64,000 nt of DNA from Arbacia lixula (Eukaryota > Echinodermata > Echinoidea > Arbacioida > Arbaciidae). Where the stretch lies: assembly GCA_963669155.1 (NCBI GenBank), contig OZ022588.1:14695835-14759834 (forward strand), in the 5' to 3' direction. The position numbers and the translations under genes are program-made. Below the pieces are notes generated by a model. That model was not told the DNA's origin. It did no database searches and worked only from the letters and a program-made list of their open reading frames with translations. Of the stretch, positions 1 through 11,185 are shown one piece after another. Position 1 is the first letter of the stretch. Each line of letters opens with the position of its first letter.

Positions 1-570
1 AAAAGAGGAAGGAATGAACACTGAATGAAAAGATAATATGATATAGGATAGTAAGGGATTAAGATGAAATAAAGGAGGGAAAGGGAGAAGAAGAGGGGAA
101 GAGGACAGAAAAGGGGGAAGGAAAGGGACAGGCACTGAATGAAAAGAGTTGGAAATATGGGAGGAGAGGTGGAAGAAAGGAAGATGAGTGAAGGTGAGGA
201 AAGAATGAGGAGGAGGAGAATACGCGATAGAAAGAACACTAAATGCGAACGTTTTGGGAGATGGGTGGAGAGAAGAAGTAGGGAGGGGGGGGGATAAAGT
301 GGAGAGATTGACGGTAGAAGGAAAGGACTATGGGAAGAAAAGGATACTGAAAATGCTGAATGACAAGGGCTGCGAATAAGGGAGGATAGGAGGTGAGGTG
401 AAGAAAAGAGCAGAAGTGGAAGGGAGAACGGGAGGAGGAGGGGAAGAAGAGAGGGAGGAGGGGAAGAAGAGAGGGGAGGAGAGGAGAGGTGGGAATCGAA
501 ACACAATGGCGCAAGGTCATGGCCGAGGTGGGTTCGGTGGGGAGGAAATGAAAAGGAAAGGGATATTCTA
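1..570. repeat. Purine-rich degenerate (GGA/GAA) tract
   Basis: Almost continuous G/A strand bias with internal near-repeats of AGGAATGAACACTGAATGAAAAG type (spaced copies near 11-31 and 133-147) and GGAAGAAGAGAGGGGAGG runs. Frames read on either strand are compositional artefacts. Confidence 0.7.
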
Positions 571-680
571 TCGGTCGCGAACCTAATCACTTAGCAGCCC
601 CTAATTGCGGCAATTTGAACCGTCCTCAGTTCGGGGAAGTAACAGAAGAATGTTGGAAACATCTAAGAAGAGGGAGAGAT

Positions 681-684
<4 letters not shown>

Positions 685-739
<55 letters not shown>
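685..739. repeat. (GA)n microsatellite
   Basis: About 27 uninterrupted AG units. Confidence 0.97.
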
Positions 740-742
<3 letters not shown>

Positions 743-2160
743 TTGAGCAAATAATTGCACTTCTAACAGCGCCGGGGAAAACGTACAATAAATGAAGATA
801 TCCAATGAATGAAAGGGCAATTTGTCTGGCGGCTAGTGCCTTGGAAACCACCATTCTACATTTTTATTCAATTCACGTAATATTCATTACCGATTTTCCT
901 CTCGTATTTCAGACAATATCTGGTCAGCTAAACTGCTACTTTAAGTTCATTAAACAGACGTATTGTTGTCTAAGATATGAGGTATAAGATATAGTCTGTA
1001 ATGAATATCAATTTTATGGGGCATTACTGGTGACATTGATTAACGTGAGCAGAAAAAGAATAGTACACAAGAGTTAAAGAATTAGTCTGAGATACAAGAG
1101 GGTGTCATAACGAGAAACGAGAAATGCCCCTCCAATGTCAGCCCCTGCAAAATAATCGAACGTGTGCCTTCTTACAAAGTGCATAATTTGCGGTGGTGCG
1201 TTTTTTTTTATCAATCATCAGTTTAAAGGATCTTTTAAACAGATTAAATGTTTAAAGGATCTTTCATCTGGTGATTTGACAGCTTGTTTGATGCCAATAG
1301 ACCATATTCGTTATGTATGCAAACGTTATTCGCGTCGTTCCAACAATACGTTACTAAAGCTTGTCCGAGGTTTGTCCGAGTAGCAACAACTAACACATTC
1401 AAAGTGCATTCCACCCATTGAATTTCAATGACTAGATAGAGTTGAATACAATAACGTGTTACTACGCAGTTAGGGGGGATATCGTGAATACATTACGATA
1501 GACGGTATATTACTTCATGATTGATTCCTCATTATCCAAATTCTCTTAAGCTTTCTGATGCTTCCTACAATGTCTTCCCAACTGACGCTACTTTACTTGT
1601 TATTATGTCGATGTCATCTTGAGGCTGGCATTTTACTTGATGATACTCGTGGTTTATACACCGTCAGAAATCTGGTGTATGCCGTCATGTTTGACATTTC
1701 GTTGTTTGTTTTACCATTGTAATGCATGCTGCAAATTATCCTTAAATACAATGGGCAACCACATTATTTCATTATCCAAAAAAGACAGCGGTGATCAGGA
1801 CACCTTGTTGGTAATTATACTTGCAGTCTCGTTATCACCAGAGATCCGCGAATAGTGTTCCATACACACACGGTGAACCTGGTGGTTTGTTCCTGGTTCC
1901 ATAATGTGACTAAACACGCTAAACGCAAGAAGACCTGCAAGGCATAGCCAGAGACAATGATAAATGAGGTGCTAACGATGGCATGTTTTACATGTATTCG
2001 TTATTATCTTTTTTTAACAAAACGGACAAACGCTGACGATAAATCCGAAACGACGGCGTTAACTCTTTTTATATGTTAGACAATAATATGTTGCTTTTTG
2101 TGATTTATGTGTATGACGTGTGCCAAACTAAGGAACGAATAAGGTAAGAGGGGCTGGGGA

Positions 2161-2174
2161 GGGGGGGGGGGGGG
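2161..2174. repeat. Poly-G run
   Basis: Fourteen G in a row preceded by a G-rich flank. Similar runs recur across the window. Confidence 0.95.
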
Positions 2175-2646
2175 TTCTCCCACTTCCCTGACCCTCTAGC
2201 AATAATCATGCACTCGCCGACCCTCGTTTTGTTCCAATCCCGCCCCACCACAAGATCATCCCTGCTCTTCCCCCAATTATTAAACTTGAATTCATTGCCT
2301 TGTAATCAATCACATACGTCAATATAGCTGGTCCTATCCATTCTCTTTCTCGTCTCCGTCTTACTTGCCCCTTTTTACCATTTTGATTTCTTTCTTTTCT
2401 CTCTCAATTCTCCACGGCCCCTCGTTTTTTTCGTTCCTTTTTTAATTTGTCAGAACCTGCTGCCGCCGTAGATTAATGGGCGCTTTCGGCGCGGCTCGGT
2501 ATCCCCTCACATTTGGGCTAATTTGCAGGTGTCATGGGGGAGTAAATACAACACAAGTCAGAATCGAACATTAGGGATGAAAAGGGCTGCGAAACGCATT
2601 CTAAAAAAGCTGCTCAAGAGACGTGGGGAGAGGGAGGGAGGGAGAA

Positions 2647-2652
<6 letters not shown>

Positions 2653-2706
<54 letters not shown>
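2653..2706. repeat. (GA)n microsatellite
   Basis: About 27 AG units, flanked by GGAG-rich sequence. Confidence 0.97.
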
Positions 2707-2710
<4 letters not shown>

Positions 2711-3889
2711 GGGGAAGACAGATCCGGCATTTAGCATGTATATCCATGGCTCTAGGCCTAATGAGCAACTGGGGATGATGGTAGAATTTGGCACGAGAAA
2801 GAAACTCGGGATTAAAAAGGAACCATTTTGCCCTGGAGTTCTTGCAATGAGATTGAACTGTGTTCCTGCAGAAATTTGACAGCGCTCATTTCCCTCATCC
2901 AATTAAACCAAGCGAAATGTGTTATTTCCCCGCTCCCAGTTTCCGATTCTTTGAAAGCGCATGCATATTGTTGGAACGTGTCTTTTATTTTTTCCACCTC
3001 ACTTCTTCGACTTTGTTTGGATCTTTGTCTTTCCATATTTGACATCCTTTCCCACATTCACTTAATTTGCAACGATACAGGAAAAAAAGGGACAATTGCA
3101 GACACGAATTAGGTTGCTATGGGGACGGAAGCGAGAAGCGGCAAACACATATCATCGCACCAATGATAGTGTAAGGATATCTCCGCAATTAATTGGATTT
3201 TCTTTCGTCAGAACACGTCAGAAAGAAAGACACAATTGTCTTGATCTAGGCGACGATTTCGCCAATACAACAAAATGTCTACGAACAAACATCCAAGCTT
3301 ACAGGCGTTTACTCACACAGTAACCCTTTCAATACGATTTCAATATGGAGAAAATCCCACTGAAATCCCACGTATACTACGTACATATTATACATTGTAA
3401 TGAATATTTCACGCACGTTGGTTTGCTGCTTGTCGATGGACGCCCCCTCGCCCCTTTTCCCTCCTTTCCGTGATATCATGAGGCAACTACCGGTTACTAC
3501 AACCCGGAGAAGCATGGTAATATGGATGGCGGTCTGTCTCTACCTTATGAGTTGCCGAAACACTAAATCTGGACACGTAAACTAAACCCTTCTCCTCTTT
3601 TCCTAGTCAAGAGGGTAGCAGTGAAATACAGTTAGTCTCTGTCTCAAGACTTCATTGTGATGAAAGTATTGACAACAAAATAATCAACCCGCAGCCTCGA
3701 AGCTAGGCTAGGCTAGAGCGGGAAAAAACGCATGCAAATCGCTGTCGTCTGATCGAACACGACATAAATCCTCGGCAACAAAAGGCGACGAGTGACGATC
3801 TAGTCGTAATTGCGTTCGTAACCCATGACCGCCGTCTCGCCCTACATCTCCCCTCCCTCCCCCCGCCCCCCTCCCTCCCTCCCCCGGCA

Positions 3890-4030
3890 CGTCTGATCAC
3901 GGCCATGGCTGGTCGGACGGACGGACGCGGCCATGCCCGGCCTGGCCATCAGAGGCGGGGTGAGCCGAGGTCAAGCTCGCGATCGCTCTAATTGGTTTGA
4001 CTCGTGTCTGCTCCTGCCTGGTAATGTTAT
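3890..4030. other. Local GC/CpG-rich stretch
   Basis: Sequence rich in CGG/GGCC (GGACGGACGGACGCGG, AAGCTCGCGATCGCTC), clearly above its surroundings. It could be a small CpG-rich regulatory site. No TATA box, exon or open frame of note. Confidence 0.4.
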
Positions 4031-4775
4031 CAGCCATGGACTTGACGGGGTGGGGAAAAACACCCACCACATACGCTTCAAACAAAAACTAAATTAGCCT
4101 CGCATCAAGACTGAGTCCTGCTCACTAAACTGCAACAGAGTCGCACATAGACTGTTACTAGCCGTAATTGTCTCTCTTTGCGAACACGCCCAATAAATTA
4201 GGTGAGGAAATAAAGCCCATGGTTTATGCAGAGAGGTGGGACAAATCACATCTCTGGTTTATGTGTGCAGATTTAGTTGCCACAGAGCGTGATAAATGGA
4301 GAAATCCGGGAGCCTAGGTTACAACTGATGAAGATTCGTCGTAGTGTCTGGGAATGATGAGTGCCGTCTACAGGGAGAGACGTAATGGTTTCAACAGAAT
4401 TTGTGTCTGTTAAATCAGACTATGGTCTGACTTGTTAGTTGTGTCTCACTTCAAACATATCGGAAGTAGTTTGGGTATATAGAGCAGACCAATATTAACC
4501 AGGCTTCAAGGGCTTGCGTCTGCGCACTATGTTGAGCTACACATTTCGGGGTCTACGCTGATTGGGCGAGATGTTTTCAAAAGAGACAGAGCTCACAAGA
4601 CACTATCAAGATCAAGATCAACCGATCAAGATTGCAGAGCGTCCGCTCCCTATTCATGCAAGTTTGGTTTGAGAAAACATAACTTAGCTCCTGAACGCAA
4701 TATCAAGTACACTTTCTTACAGAACAGACTTTAGAATATGAGTGAAAGGGATTTCTGGAGTAATTTCAATTGACA

Positions 4776-4955
4776 AAGAAATTTTAGGCATACACCCAGA
4801 AGTAAGGATACTGTGCTCCATCCTGTAAATGGATGAAAAGCAAGTCAGAAAAAAAAATGTTGGAACCAGATTTAAACCTACAACCAACTGTTTTTCATTC
4901 ATTTACAGGAAGGAGCACGCTATCCTTACTGATGGGTGTATGCCTAAAATTTCTT
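4776..4955. repeat. Fold-back element, 67-bp arms about 90% identical
   Basis: Arms 4776-4842 and 4889-4955 are reverse complements with 7 differences over 67 bp and no gaps. The 46-bp spacer contains an A-run and, on the minus strand, GTAGGTTTAAATCTGG, which loosely resembles a tRNA-type B box (GGTTCRANNCC). The structure could be two head-to-head copies of a short interspersed element or a foldback/MITE. The near-symmetric frames on opposite strands here arise from the palindrome and are not genes. Confidence 0.8.
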
Positions 4956-5004
4956 GTAAACTAGAATATGTCGAGAATGATCCCCTAGTTGGTAGTTGGC
5001 ATTC

Positions 5005-5005
<1 letters not shown>

Positions 5006-5060
<55 letters not shown>
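5006..5060. repeat. (CT)n microsatellite
   Basis: About 27 uninterrupted TC units. The Ser/Leu frames here are artefacts. Confidence 0.97.
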
Positions 5061-5061
<1 letters not shown>

Positions 5062-5185
5062 GGAATAATCTCCAAAGGCAAAGCCCTCTACGATTTAAAC
5101 GCTCAACACAATACACAAGTGTTAAGTCTTCTCGATAGTAATATTAAACTATTCCTGTCTCTTGTTTTGTCACGGTCCTCTCCTT

Positions 5186-5307
5186 GTCGTCGATCTCAAA
5201 CGATCGTCCCTAGATCGAAGATATATACATTGATACGAAACAGCAAGTCGTCGATCTCAAATGATTGTCCCTAGATCGAAGATATAGGCATTGATGCAAA
5301 ACAGAAA
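5186..5307. repeat. Tandem duplication, 61-bp unit, two copies
   Basis: Copies start at 5186 and 5247. Both carry GTCGTCGATCTCAAA and GTCCCTAGATCGAAGATATA, with a handful of substitutions between them. Adjacent to the (CT)n tract at 5006-5060. Confidence 0.9.
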
Positions 5308-6065
5308 GCGCGACCGGGGAGCAGAGATTTAAATCCTCGATGAACGTGAACCAAAACATCTAGCGGATATTCCAAATCCCAGAGATTAACTGTGACTTGT
5401 CTAAGTGACACAATACCTCATTTCTTCAAAGATGGAGTACAATTAGCAACGGATCAACGGTCATCAATATCATGACAGCTCAGAGTCAGAACAGCCATAA
5501 TCGTGATCCTGGTGATGTTTAGAAATAGAGTAAATCAAAATAGAAAAGTTCTGTCGTTTTTTTCCCTTTCTCCTTTCCTCAATGAAAATCAGGTTTAAAA
5601 TTCTTCTTCGTGCAATAATATTTGCATATTGCTGATCTCAAATTGTTTGAAAAGATGTTCATATTTCATGATATGGTGATGAGACACACAACCTTATGAT
5701 GTTACAACCGTGCCGTATGGATGTTGCATAATTGTATGGTCTTAGTATTTTACACCACAAGGGTTTTATGAATCATTTATCGCATTCTGGTATGCGAAGA
5801 ATCAAGTACGTAAAAGTAAATACCAGTGAGCGTGTTTACAAAAAAATTATACAATTCTAGTTTCCAAATGCGTACCGTAATAAAATATCAGCCCTGGTAT
5901 AAACTTTCACTTATTGCCATCTCCCCCATTCAATCACTCATAGATCTGCGATGAAACAAACACCCCAATAGAATCAATCAAGGTTCTCGTTGTCCTCTTA
6001 TTGTCTTACTTTCCCATCGCTATCAGCGAAAGTTTGAAAGCGAGGAAGACACATTCAACGGTCGT

Positions 6066-6084
6066 GGGGGGGGGGGGGGGGGGG
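6066..6084. repeat. Poly-G run, 19 bases
   Basis: Longest pure G run noted in the window. Length is likely unstable and error-prone in assembly. Confidence 0.95.
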
Positions 6085-6399
6085 CGGTGATTTCCTTGTA
6101 TTCTTCTTGGAATCCTGTGAGTTGTTCATAGCGCCACACACGTCGTAATCTGGCCATGTAAATGCAATTATCCGAAAGCAGATTCTTGTCCTGGCTGTCG
6201 CTTCACAAGTGTGCAATTCAGTATTGAATATATATTGGACGACAAATTTTGTTTGGGCAAACGATATTCATGCCGCGAGCAAAAAGGTATCTTAACTCGA
6301 AGGATGCCTTTCCCCTCCTTCTTTCGAGTCATGTCTTCTCTTTCCTCTCTCCCTTTCTCCCTCCACGTCTCTCCCTTTCTCCCCCCTTCTTCTTCTGCT

Positions 6400-6665
6400 T
6401 CTAGGAGCGCGTTCCGCGAAGCAATAATCAGGGCTGCCGTGTCTTGCAGTCATCGCTTGATAGGCAATTACAGGGCGAAGAGGCGTGGAAACGCGAGGCT
6501 TGTTCCCATCCTCCTCTTTCGATCATTTTATTTGTCGGGACAGCCCAACAATTACTGCGGGCCCTTCTCACGAGTTAATTCATATACATGAGGCAGGCGA
6601 GCGCTGGGCGATGAAGGCATTATACGAGCTCCTTTCAATCAAAATGTATCTCGCGCGGTCGGCCG
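6400..6665. promoter_or_regulatory. Candidate conserved regulatory element 3' of the LIM2 exon
   Basis: Complex stretch after a CT-rich run, with GCAATAATCAGGGCTGCC, GGCAATTACAGGGC and CGAGTTAATTCATATAC. Overlapping plus-strand frames differ in register and show no domain. Confidence 0.25.
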
Positions 6666-7870
6666 GGTCGTAGACACATCTCACATCTCGCAGCGTTTTT
6701 TTTTTCTTCTTCTTCTTCTCCCGCGTAATTTGGGGCATGTATATACGGTAAGAGAGGATGTGGGAACATTGGTCGACATTTATTATCATACAGCTGACAT
6801 ACTCGACATATTTGGAACGAGGGCTGCCCATACACAATGCCTTGATAGATGAGGCTAATAACACGGGGAAAGGACACGGTACGTCATGCCGATAAATGCG
6901 ATGTTTTTTTTTTTCGTAATATAGCATGATGCCTCTCTACATACATGTCGCACACAAACACCCGCACGAGCACAAATGGACATACAACGCCAAAGATGAT
7001 AGAAAAATCAAAGGAAGCCCGTACCGCACGCACGCACCTCCCATCCAATCCCACCTCACAACAACCCTTATACCGTTTGACCGATATTCTCTATTCCATT
7101 CCAAAATGTGCTTCATCGTGATGGAATCATCACATTCGGCACCTCGTAATGTGATCAAATAATGTCATATCATTCACACTAATGTGTAAAAAGCTCTTCA
7201 AAATGAACATTAAAGCAACTCCCGCGCAAGAGATGACGCATGCGCCATACTATTGAACTCATGTCGCCAGCTTTGTAATATAATCTACGTGTCGACCAAC
7301 ACCCAAATGGAAAAATCTACATCAATGTATCTAGTTGACATGGCACTTCTATTTTCGAAAATGCATCGGCCTGACTAATAGTTCTGTTGCCATGACGATG
7401 CAAATGAAACCCGAACAGCTTGGCATCTCCGCGCGCCTTTCTCCTTTTCTATCGGCTCTTTGCTTCTCTTCTCCTTTACTCCTACCCCCACAATATATAG
7501 GGGGCAGCTCACATTGTTTTAACGCTCTGCATAAATCGTCCCCGGCGAAAAGAAAAGTATAACTCGAGGGCAAACGGCGAGGAGATGGAGAGCCCCCGTC
7601 TTATCAAGGCTCTGCCGTACTCATCAAGCTTTTAGCGTGTTTTGGGGGATAACGAGAGGAACTAACTACTGCCTTCACGGCTTTTGCTTTACGTTTGGCT
7701 TGACGTCTACCGATTCCCCCCTCCCTCCCCTCGTGCTGAGAGTCCATTGATGGGGAAGAGGGTATCGAATTTTCGGAGGCAGGGTTCTTGTGGGGTTAGC
7801 CAACGGATGAAGTGCCGGATGACGCTTCCTCTGTCTATGAGGACGACGTTTGGAGGATGGGAGATATGGC

Positions 7871-7871
<1 letters not shown>

Positions 7872-7916
<45 letters not shown>

Positions 7917-7917
7917 C
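7872..7917. repeat. (ATC)n trinucleotide repeat
   Basis: About 14 near-perfect CAT/ATC units. Poly-His or poly-Ile frames through it are not considered coding. Confidence 0.96.
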
Positions 7918-8033
7918 CACCATAGCAACGCTAACAATACGATTTCATGACTTCTCATCGTCATCATTTTCAGCTTCTTGGGATTGGTGTCGGTTCCATG
8001 GGAGATGGAAGATGCGGGTTTTGGGGCTGAGCA

Positions 8034-8047
8034 GTAACCATGGTAAC
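8034..8047. promoter_or_regulatory. Perfect RFX X-box palindrome
   Basis: GTAACCATGGTAAC is an exact match to the RFX consensus GTHNYYATRRNAAC and is a full palindrome. A half-site-like CCATAGCAAC lies about 120 bp upstream at 7914-7923. RFX factors regulate ciliary genes and neural enhancers; function here is inference. Confidence 0.45.
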
Positions 8048-9056
8048 GCCAGTCGTTTCCAACTTGAAGTGAACTACAAAGTGATGTTTTGTATGCTGCG
8101 TCCCTGTCAAGTTTGAAATGTGACAAACTTGATCGATGTGTTTTTTTTTTTAATAGGAAATAAATCAACTGATATATATCTTCTAGACACCACCCAACAT
8201 CGCAAATAATATACGTATATATGTATATTCAATATAATATCAAAGGCGCCGTGAAACACAATATAGATGGTAAACAAGCCAAAATATATTTTACAAAAAA
8301 AAAGATCTGTTCTCCCCTCACAACCCGTACATCCCCTTAAAATCATCCCACGTAAACCAGACAGGGTGTATCGAGATTTGACCACGAGACAATCATGTTA
8401 AGTAAACGTGATGAACACTGTGACTGCAGGTTACTACACATAGTACCGCCGCAATGTTAAAGGAAGGGGTTTGCATCGTCCGTCTGAGTCACGGCTGCGT
8501 AATACGGCACCCCTAATTTTGCTGCTCCTGATAATGAGGCACATGATATAGATATACCAACACGAGTGAACGTCGAAGTCCGTGTGTGTTTTTCTTCGGG
8601 AGGGAGGGCGGTCGGATATTAGCTATCTTAACATTTACAGATTCGGACTTATGATGCCAAAGTGTAATGTTCTAATGGTGAGCGAGCAGTGTCTCATTAA
8701 CTCGATCTGGGCCAGACAATATGTTTAGTATGTACCACTGGTTAATAGACGTGAGAGTTTCACAGAAAGGGTTAGTGACCAAGTATTGCGGAGATCATAC
8801 TCCGGGCAGTATCACTGAGATTGGCCACGTCCTTTAAGGAGCAAAAACTCTTTCTTAGGAGTCTGTTCTCTGAGGTTGGAAGACATTGGGGTACCGGCTC
8901 AACAATGATGATGGAAAGGGATTTACGCGCGAGATTGGCAGCAGAGTTGTAATGGCTATGCCTCGGGGAAGGCACCCGAGACTAGCTGACAGTTACAAGC
9001 CTTGCCAAGCTGAAAGCGCCATGGGGGATTCCTCCTCCTCTCCCCTCGCTTTTTTG

Positions 9057-9093
<37 letters not shown>

Positions 9094-9094
9094 T

Positions 9095-9126
<32 letters not shown>

Positions 9127-9293
9127 TCTCTTTAGTAATGTTCCATCTCTCTCTCTCTCTATCTATCTCCCTCTCTCTCTTTCAGACTCTGTCTCCATCA
9201 ATATCTCTATCTTTTTCTCTGTCCATCTCTCTCTTTTCCCCTTTTCCATTTTCTATCTTTCCATATGTCTCCCTTTCTCTATCTTTCTCTCTC

Positions 9294-9335
<42 letters not shown>

Positions 9336-9365
9336 CCCCCCCCTCTCTCTCTCTCGCCCCCTCAC
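9057..9365. repeat. Long compound (CT)n tract
   Basis: About 300 bp of pyrimidine-rich CT/CTTT/CTAT repeats with a short C run near 9335-9343. It creates a long spurious Ser/Leu frame. Confidence 0.95.
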
Positions 9366-9621
9366 TTTAGTTCATTCCATAAAAAAACTTGCTGATGGCT
9401 GCTTGGATGTTTTAAGATGTTTCCTCTTTGCAGTAGCGTAAAGGAGGAACGCAGCATTAAACATGTCACTCTATAAGTGGCTAGAGTGCTACAGGAAAAG
9501 TGAACTCATATGAGCAGTTTTCATGATGATGTCATCTTCAGGGCATAAATCTGTTCAAGTGTCACATCTAAAATAACTAAAGAAGATGAGGAGGAGGAGG
9601 AGGTTTAAAAGGAGGAGGAGG

Positions 9622-9735
9622 ATGGTGATGATAATGATGATGGTAATGACGGTGATATCGATTATGGTGATGATAATGATGATGGTAATGACGGTGATAT
9701 CGATTGTGGTGATGATGATAATGATAATGACAATC
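9622..9735. repeat. Tandem duplication, 42-bp unit within a (GAT)-rich tract
   Basis: Copies at 9622-9663 and 9664-9705 are identical over 42 bp. A partial third copy then decays into GATGATAAT repeats. The unit is built of GGTGAT/GATAAT triplets and contains GATATCGATT. Confidence 0.92.
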
Positions 9736-10282
9736 ATAGAATAGACCGATGAGCTTTTCATATTACAAGTGTAACCATGGTAGGAACCATCATTGATTGT
9801 GATTGACAGGTTTGTAGCGTTATAGAATACCAAAGTGGTGACGACACATCAATGGAATAGCAGGCTTGTTGTTCTAAACAAAACCAATAATTCGAGAGCG
9901 GTTCGCTATTGTGACATCGTAAAAATAACGGGCTAGCGCTGGTTTTCTAAATGAGAGTCATTGATAGTGTCATCGCTGCCCAAGCTGTCCACAAAGCATA
10001 GAATCACTTGCATTAACAACACCCTCATATGACGTCACACTTGAAAGTCTAAACATAGCCCATAAAGTATCTAAGTATGAGGTCATATGAGCATGTTTCC
10101 AAGACGACTGATTCTAAACTATGTAGGTACAGCAAAGAACAATCATAGCAGACACTCGCACTGGGAGAGCCCCACACTAGCCCGCTAGATGATGTCGGAC
10201 CAGTGAAACTCTCACGTATCTGACCAACAATGAATATGACGACACCACTTCGGTACGTGGTTGATATTGGTGGAGTACTCAC

Positions 10283-10559
10283 CCGACTACCCGGTCTCAG
10301 TGGCTGGGCGTGGCCGGGCGTGGCCATGCCGTGATGAGCCGTGGCCGCCGACGACGCCTTGAAGAGCTTACTGTGGTCGTTCTCGCACACGATGCTGCCG
10401 TTGACCACGGTGTAGCGGTCGCCGGGGACGAGCTGCATGTGACAGGAGCTACAGGCAAAGCACTTGAGGTGATACACGCGGTTTTGGGTTCTCATCACCA
10501 GCTCGCTCGCCGGGATCTGCTGGCCGCACGCTGTGCACGCCCCGCTCGTGCCGAATAGT
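10283..10559 (-). CDS. LMO4: LMO4-like LIM-only protein, second coding exon (LIM2 and start of tail)
   Basis: This exon supplies the third base of Arg93 and residues 94-185. The acceptor is CTACAG|A (AG at 10561-10560) and the donor is CGG|GTGAGT (GT at 10282-10281), phase 0. Joined to the LIM1 exon it gives YLR-LFG, the usual LMO linker. LIM2 ligands are C101, C104, H123, C126, C129, C132, C151 and D154. IPASELVMR, YHLKCF and LVPGDR are diagnostic of the LMO4 class. The tail from residue 157 onward (KLFKASS, then an Ala/His/Pro-rich stretch to PGSR) is not recognisable from vertebrate LMO4, whose tail is also short and divergent. Because the exon ends in a consensus donor and the intron frame carries on without resemblance to LMO proteins, at least one more 3' exon is expected. 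I did not find it. Vertebrate LMO4 is 165 aa, so this protein, at 185 aa plus the tail, is somewhat longer, mainly through the Asn tract. Confidence 0.94.
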
Positions 10560-11126
10560 CTGTAGCAACGACAACACAAACACATGTATTATAATCACAT
10601 ATTACGCCTCTCAGACCCATAAGCAACTAATCACAAAATGTTTTGTACTCAGTAGGCCATACATGTAGCCGTAACGTTTGCAGTAAAATCAGATGAAAAG
10701 GAAATACAATTACATCTTAAGGCTCTCAGTCCCATACGCGATATATGGTGTTACACTCTACAATGAACTCTCATAGTCTGTTACTTCACTCTTTATGTGT
10801 CATGCGTCACGATTTTTTTTTTCACGAGAAATGTAAACATATAATCATTTTGTCTGGCACTCAAACGTTTGATAAGTTAGGCATGTTCACACCTGGTGCG
10901 ACTGAGTGAAAAGGAAAATAAAAGGCAAAAATGGCAAATGAAAGAGGAAAATAATTTATAATTATTCGTATAAAAAAATCTAATTTGGCAACAACAGAAA
11001 CAAAAGTAATACAAATAAAAACGCGATAAATAGCTAGCGCTAAATTGTTAACAACTGAATGGAAGGGAATTTAAATTCATGGTAAAAATCATCTGTACGT
11101 AAACGTAGCGGAGCAGATGGATGTAA

Positions 11127-11185
11127 GTTTGCATCTCCTGTCAGCTTCGCACTATGGAGCTCATTCGTCTTAATTCGGTTAAGCT
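11127..11185 (-). repeat. 59-bp duplicated block, copy 1 (inverted relative to copy 2)
   Basis: Read on the minus strand, this matches 14884-14942 without gaps. The first 30 bases are identical (they contain CTTAACCGAATTAAG), nine bases differ completely, and the last 20 bases match with one mismatch. Weaker similarity continues for about 30 bp on the 5' side. Identical blocks around a divergent spacer of fixed length suggest constraint on protein-binding sites, but an old mobile-element pair is also possible. Confidence 0.85.

Larger units (their letters stand above)
1..10282. other. Region 3' of the LIM2 exon; terminal LMO4 exon not located
   Basis: No convincing coding exon is seen on either strand. 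The region starts with about 570 bp of purine-rich (GGA/GAA) sequence. It contains satellites at 685-739, 2653-2706, 5006-5060, 7872-7917 and 9057-9365, poly-G at 2161-2174 and 6066-6084, and the fold-back and tandem duplications listed separately. The final LMO4 exon, probably only a few codons plus 3' UTR, may be here or beyond the left edge. It is too short to identify by eye. Confidence 0.6.

Noticed and set aside
2440..2475. Possible terminal LMO4 exon (acceptor-like GGCAGCAG then five codons and a stop on the minus strand)
   Set aside because: The upstream polypyrimidine tract is poor and the residues (VLTN) do not resemble an LMO4 C-terminus. Chance match.
4717..5068. Similar peptides encoded on both strands near 4.8 kb
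   Set aside because: Explained by the 67-bp inverted repeat; not a gene pair.
8886..9395. 169-codon plus frame ending in Ser/Leu repeats
   Set aside because: Produced by the (CT)n tract at 9057-9365; the unique first part resembles no protein.
10049..10282. Continuation of the LIM2 frame beyond 10283
   Set aside because: A consensus donor at 10282-10281 ends the exon, and the downstream residues have no LMO similarity.
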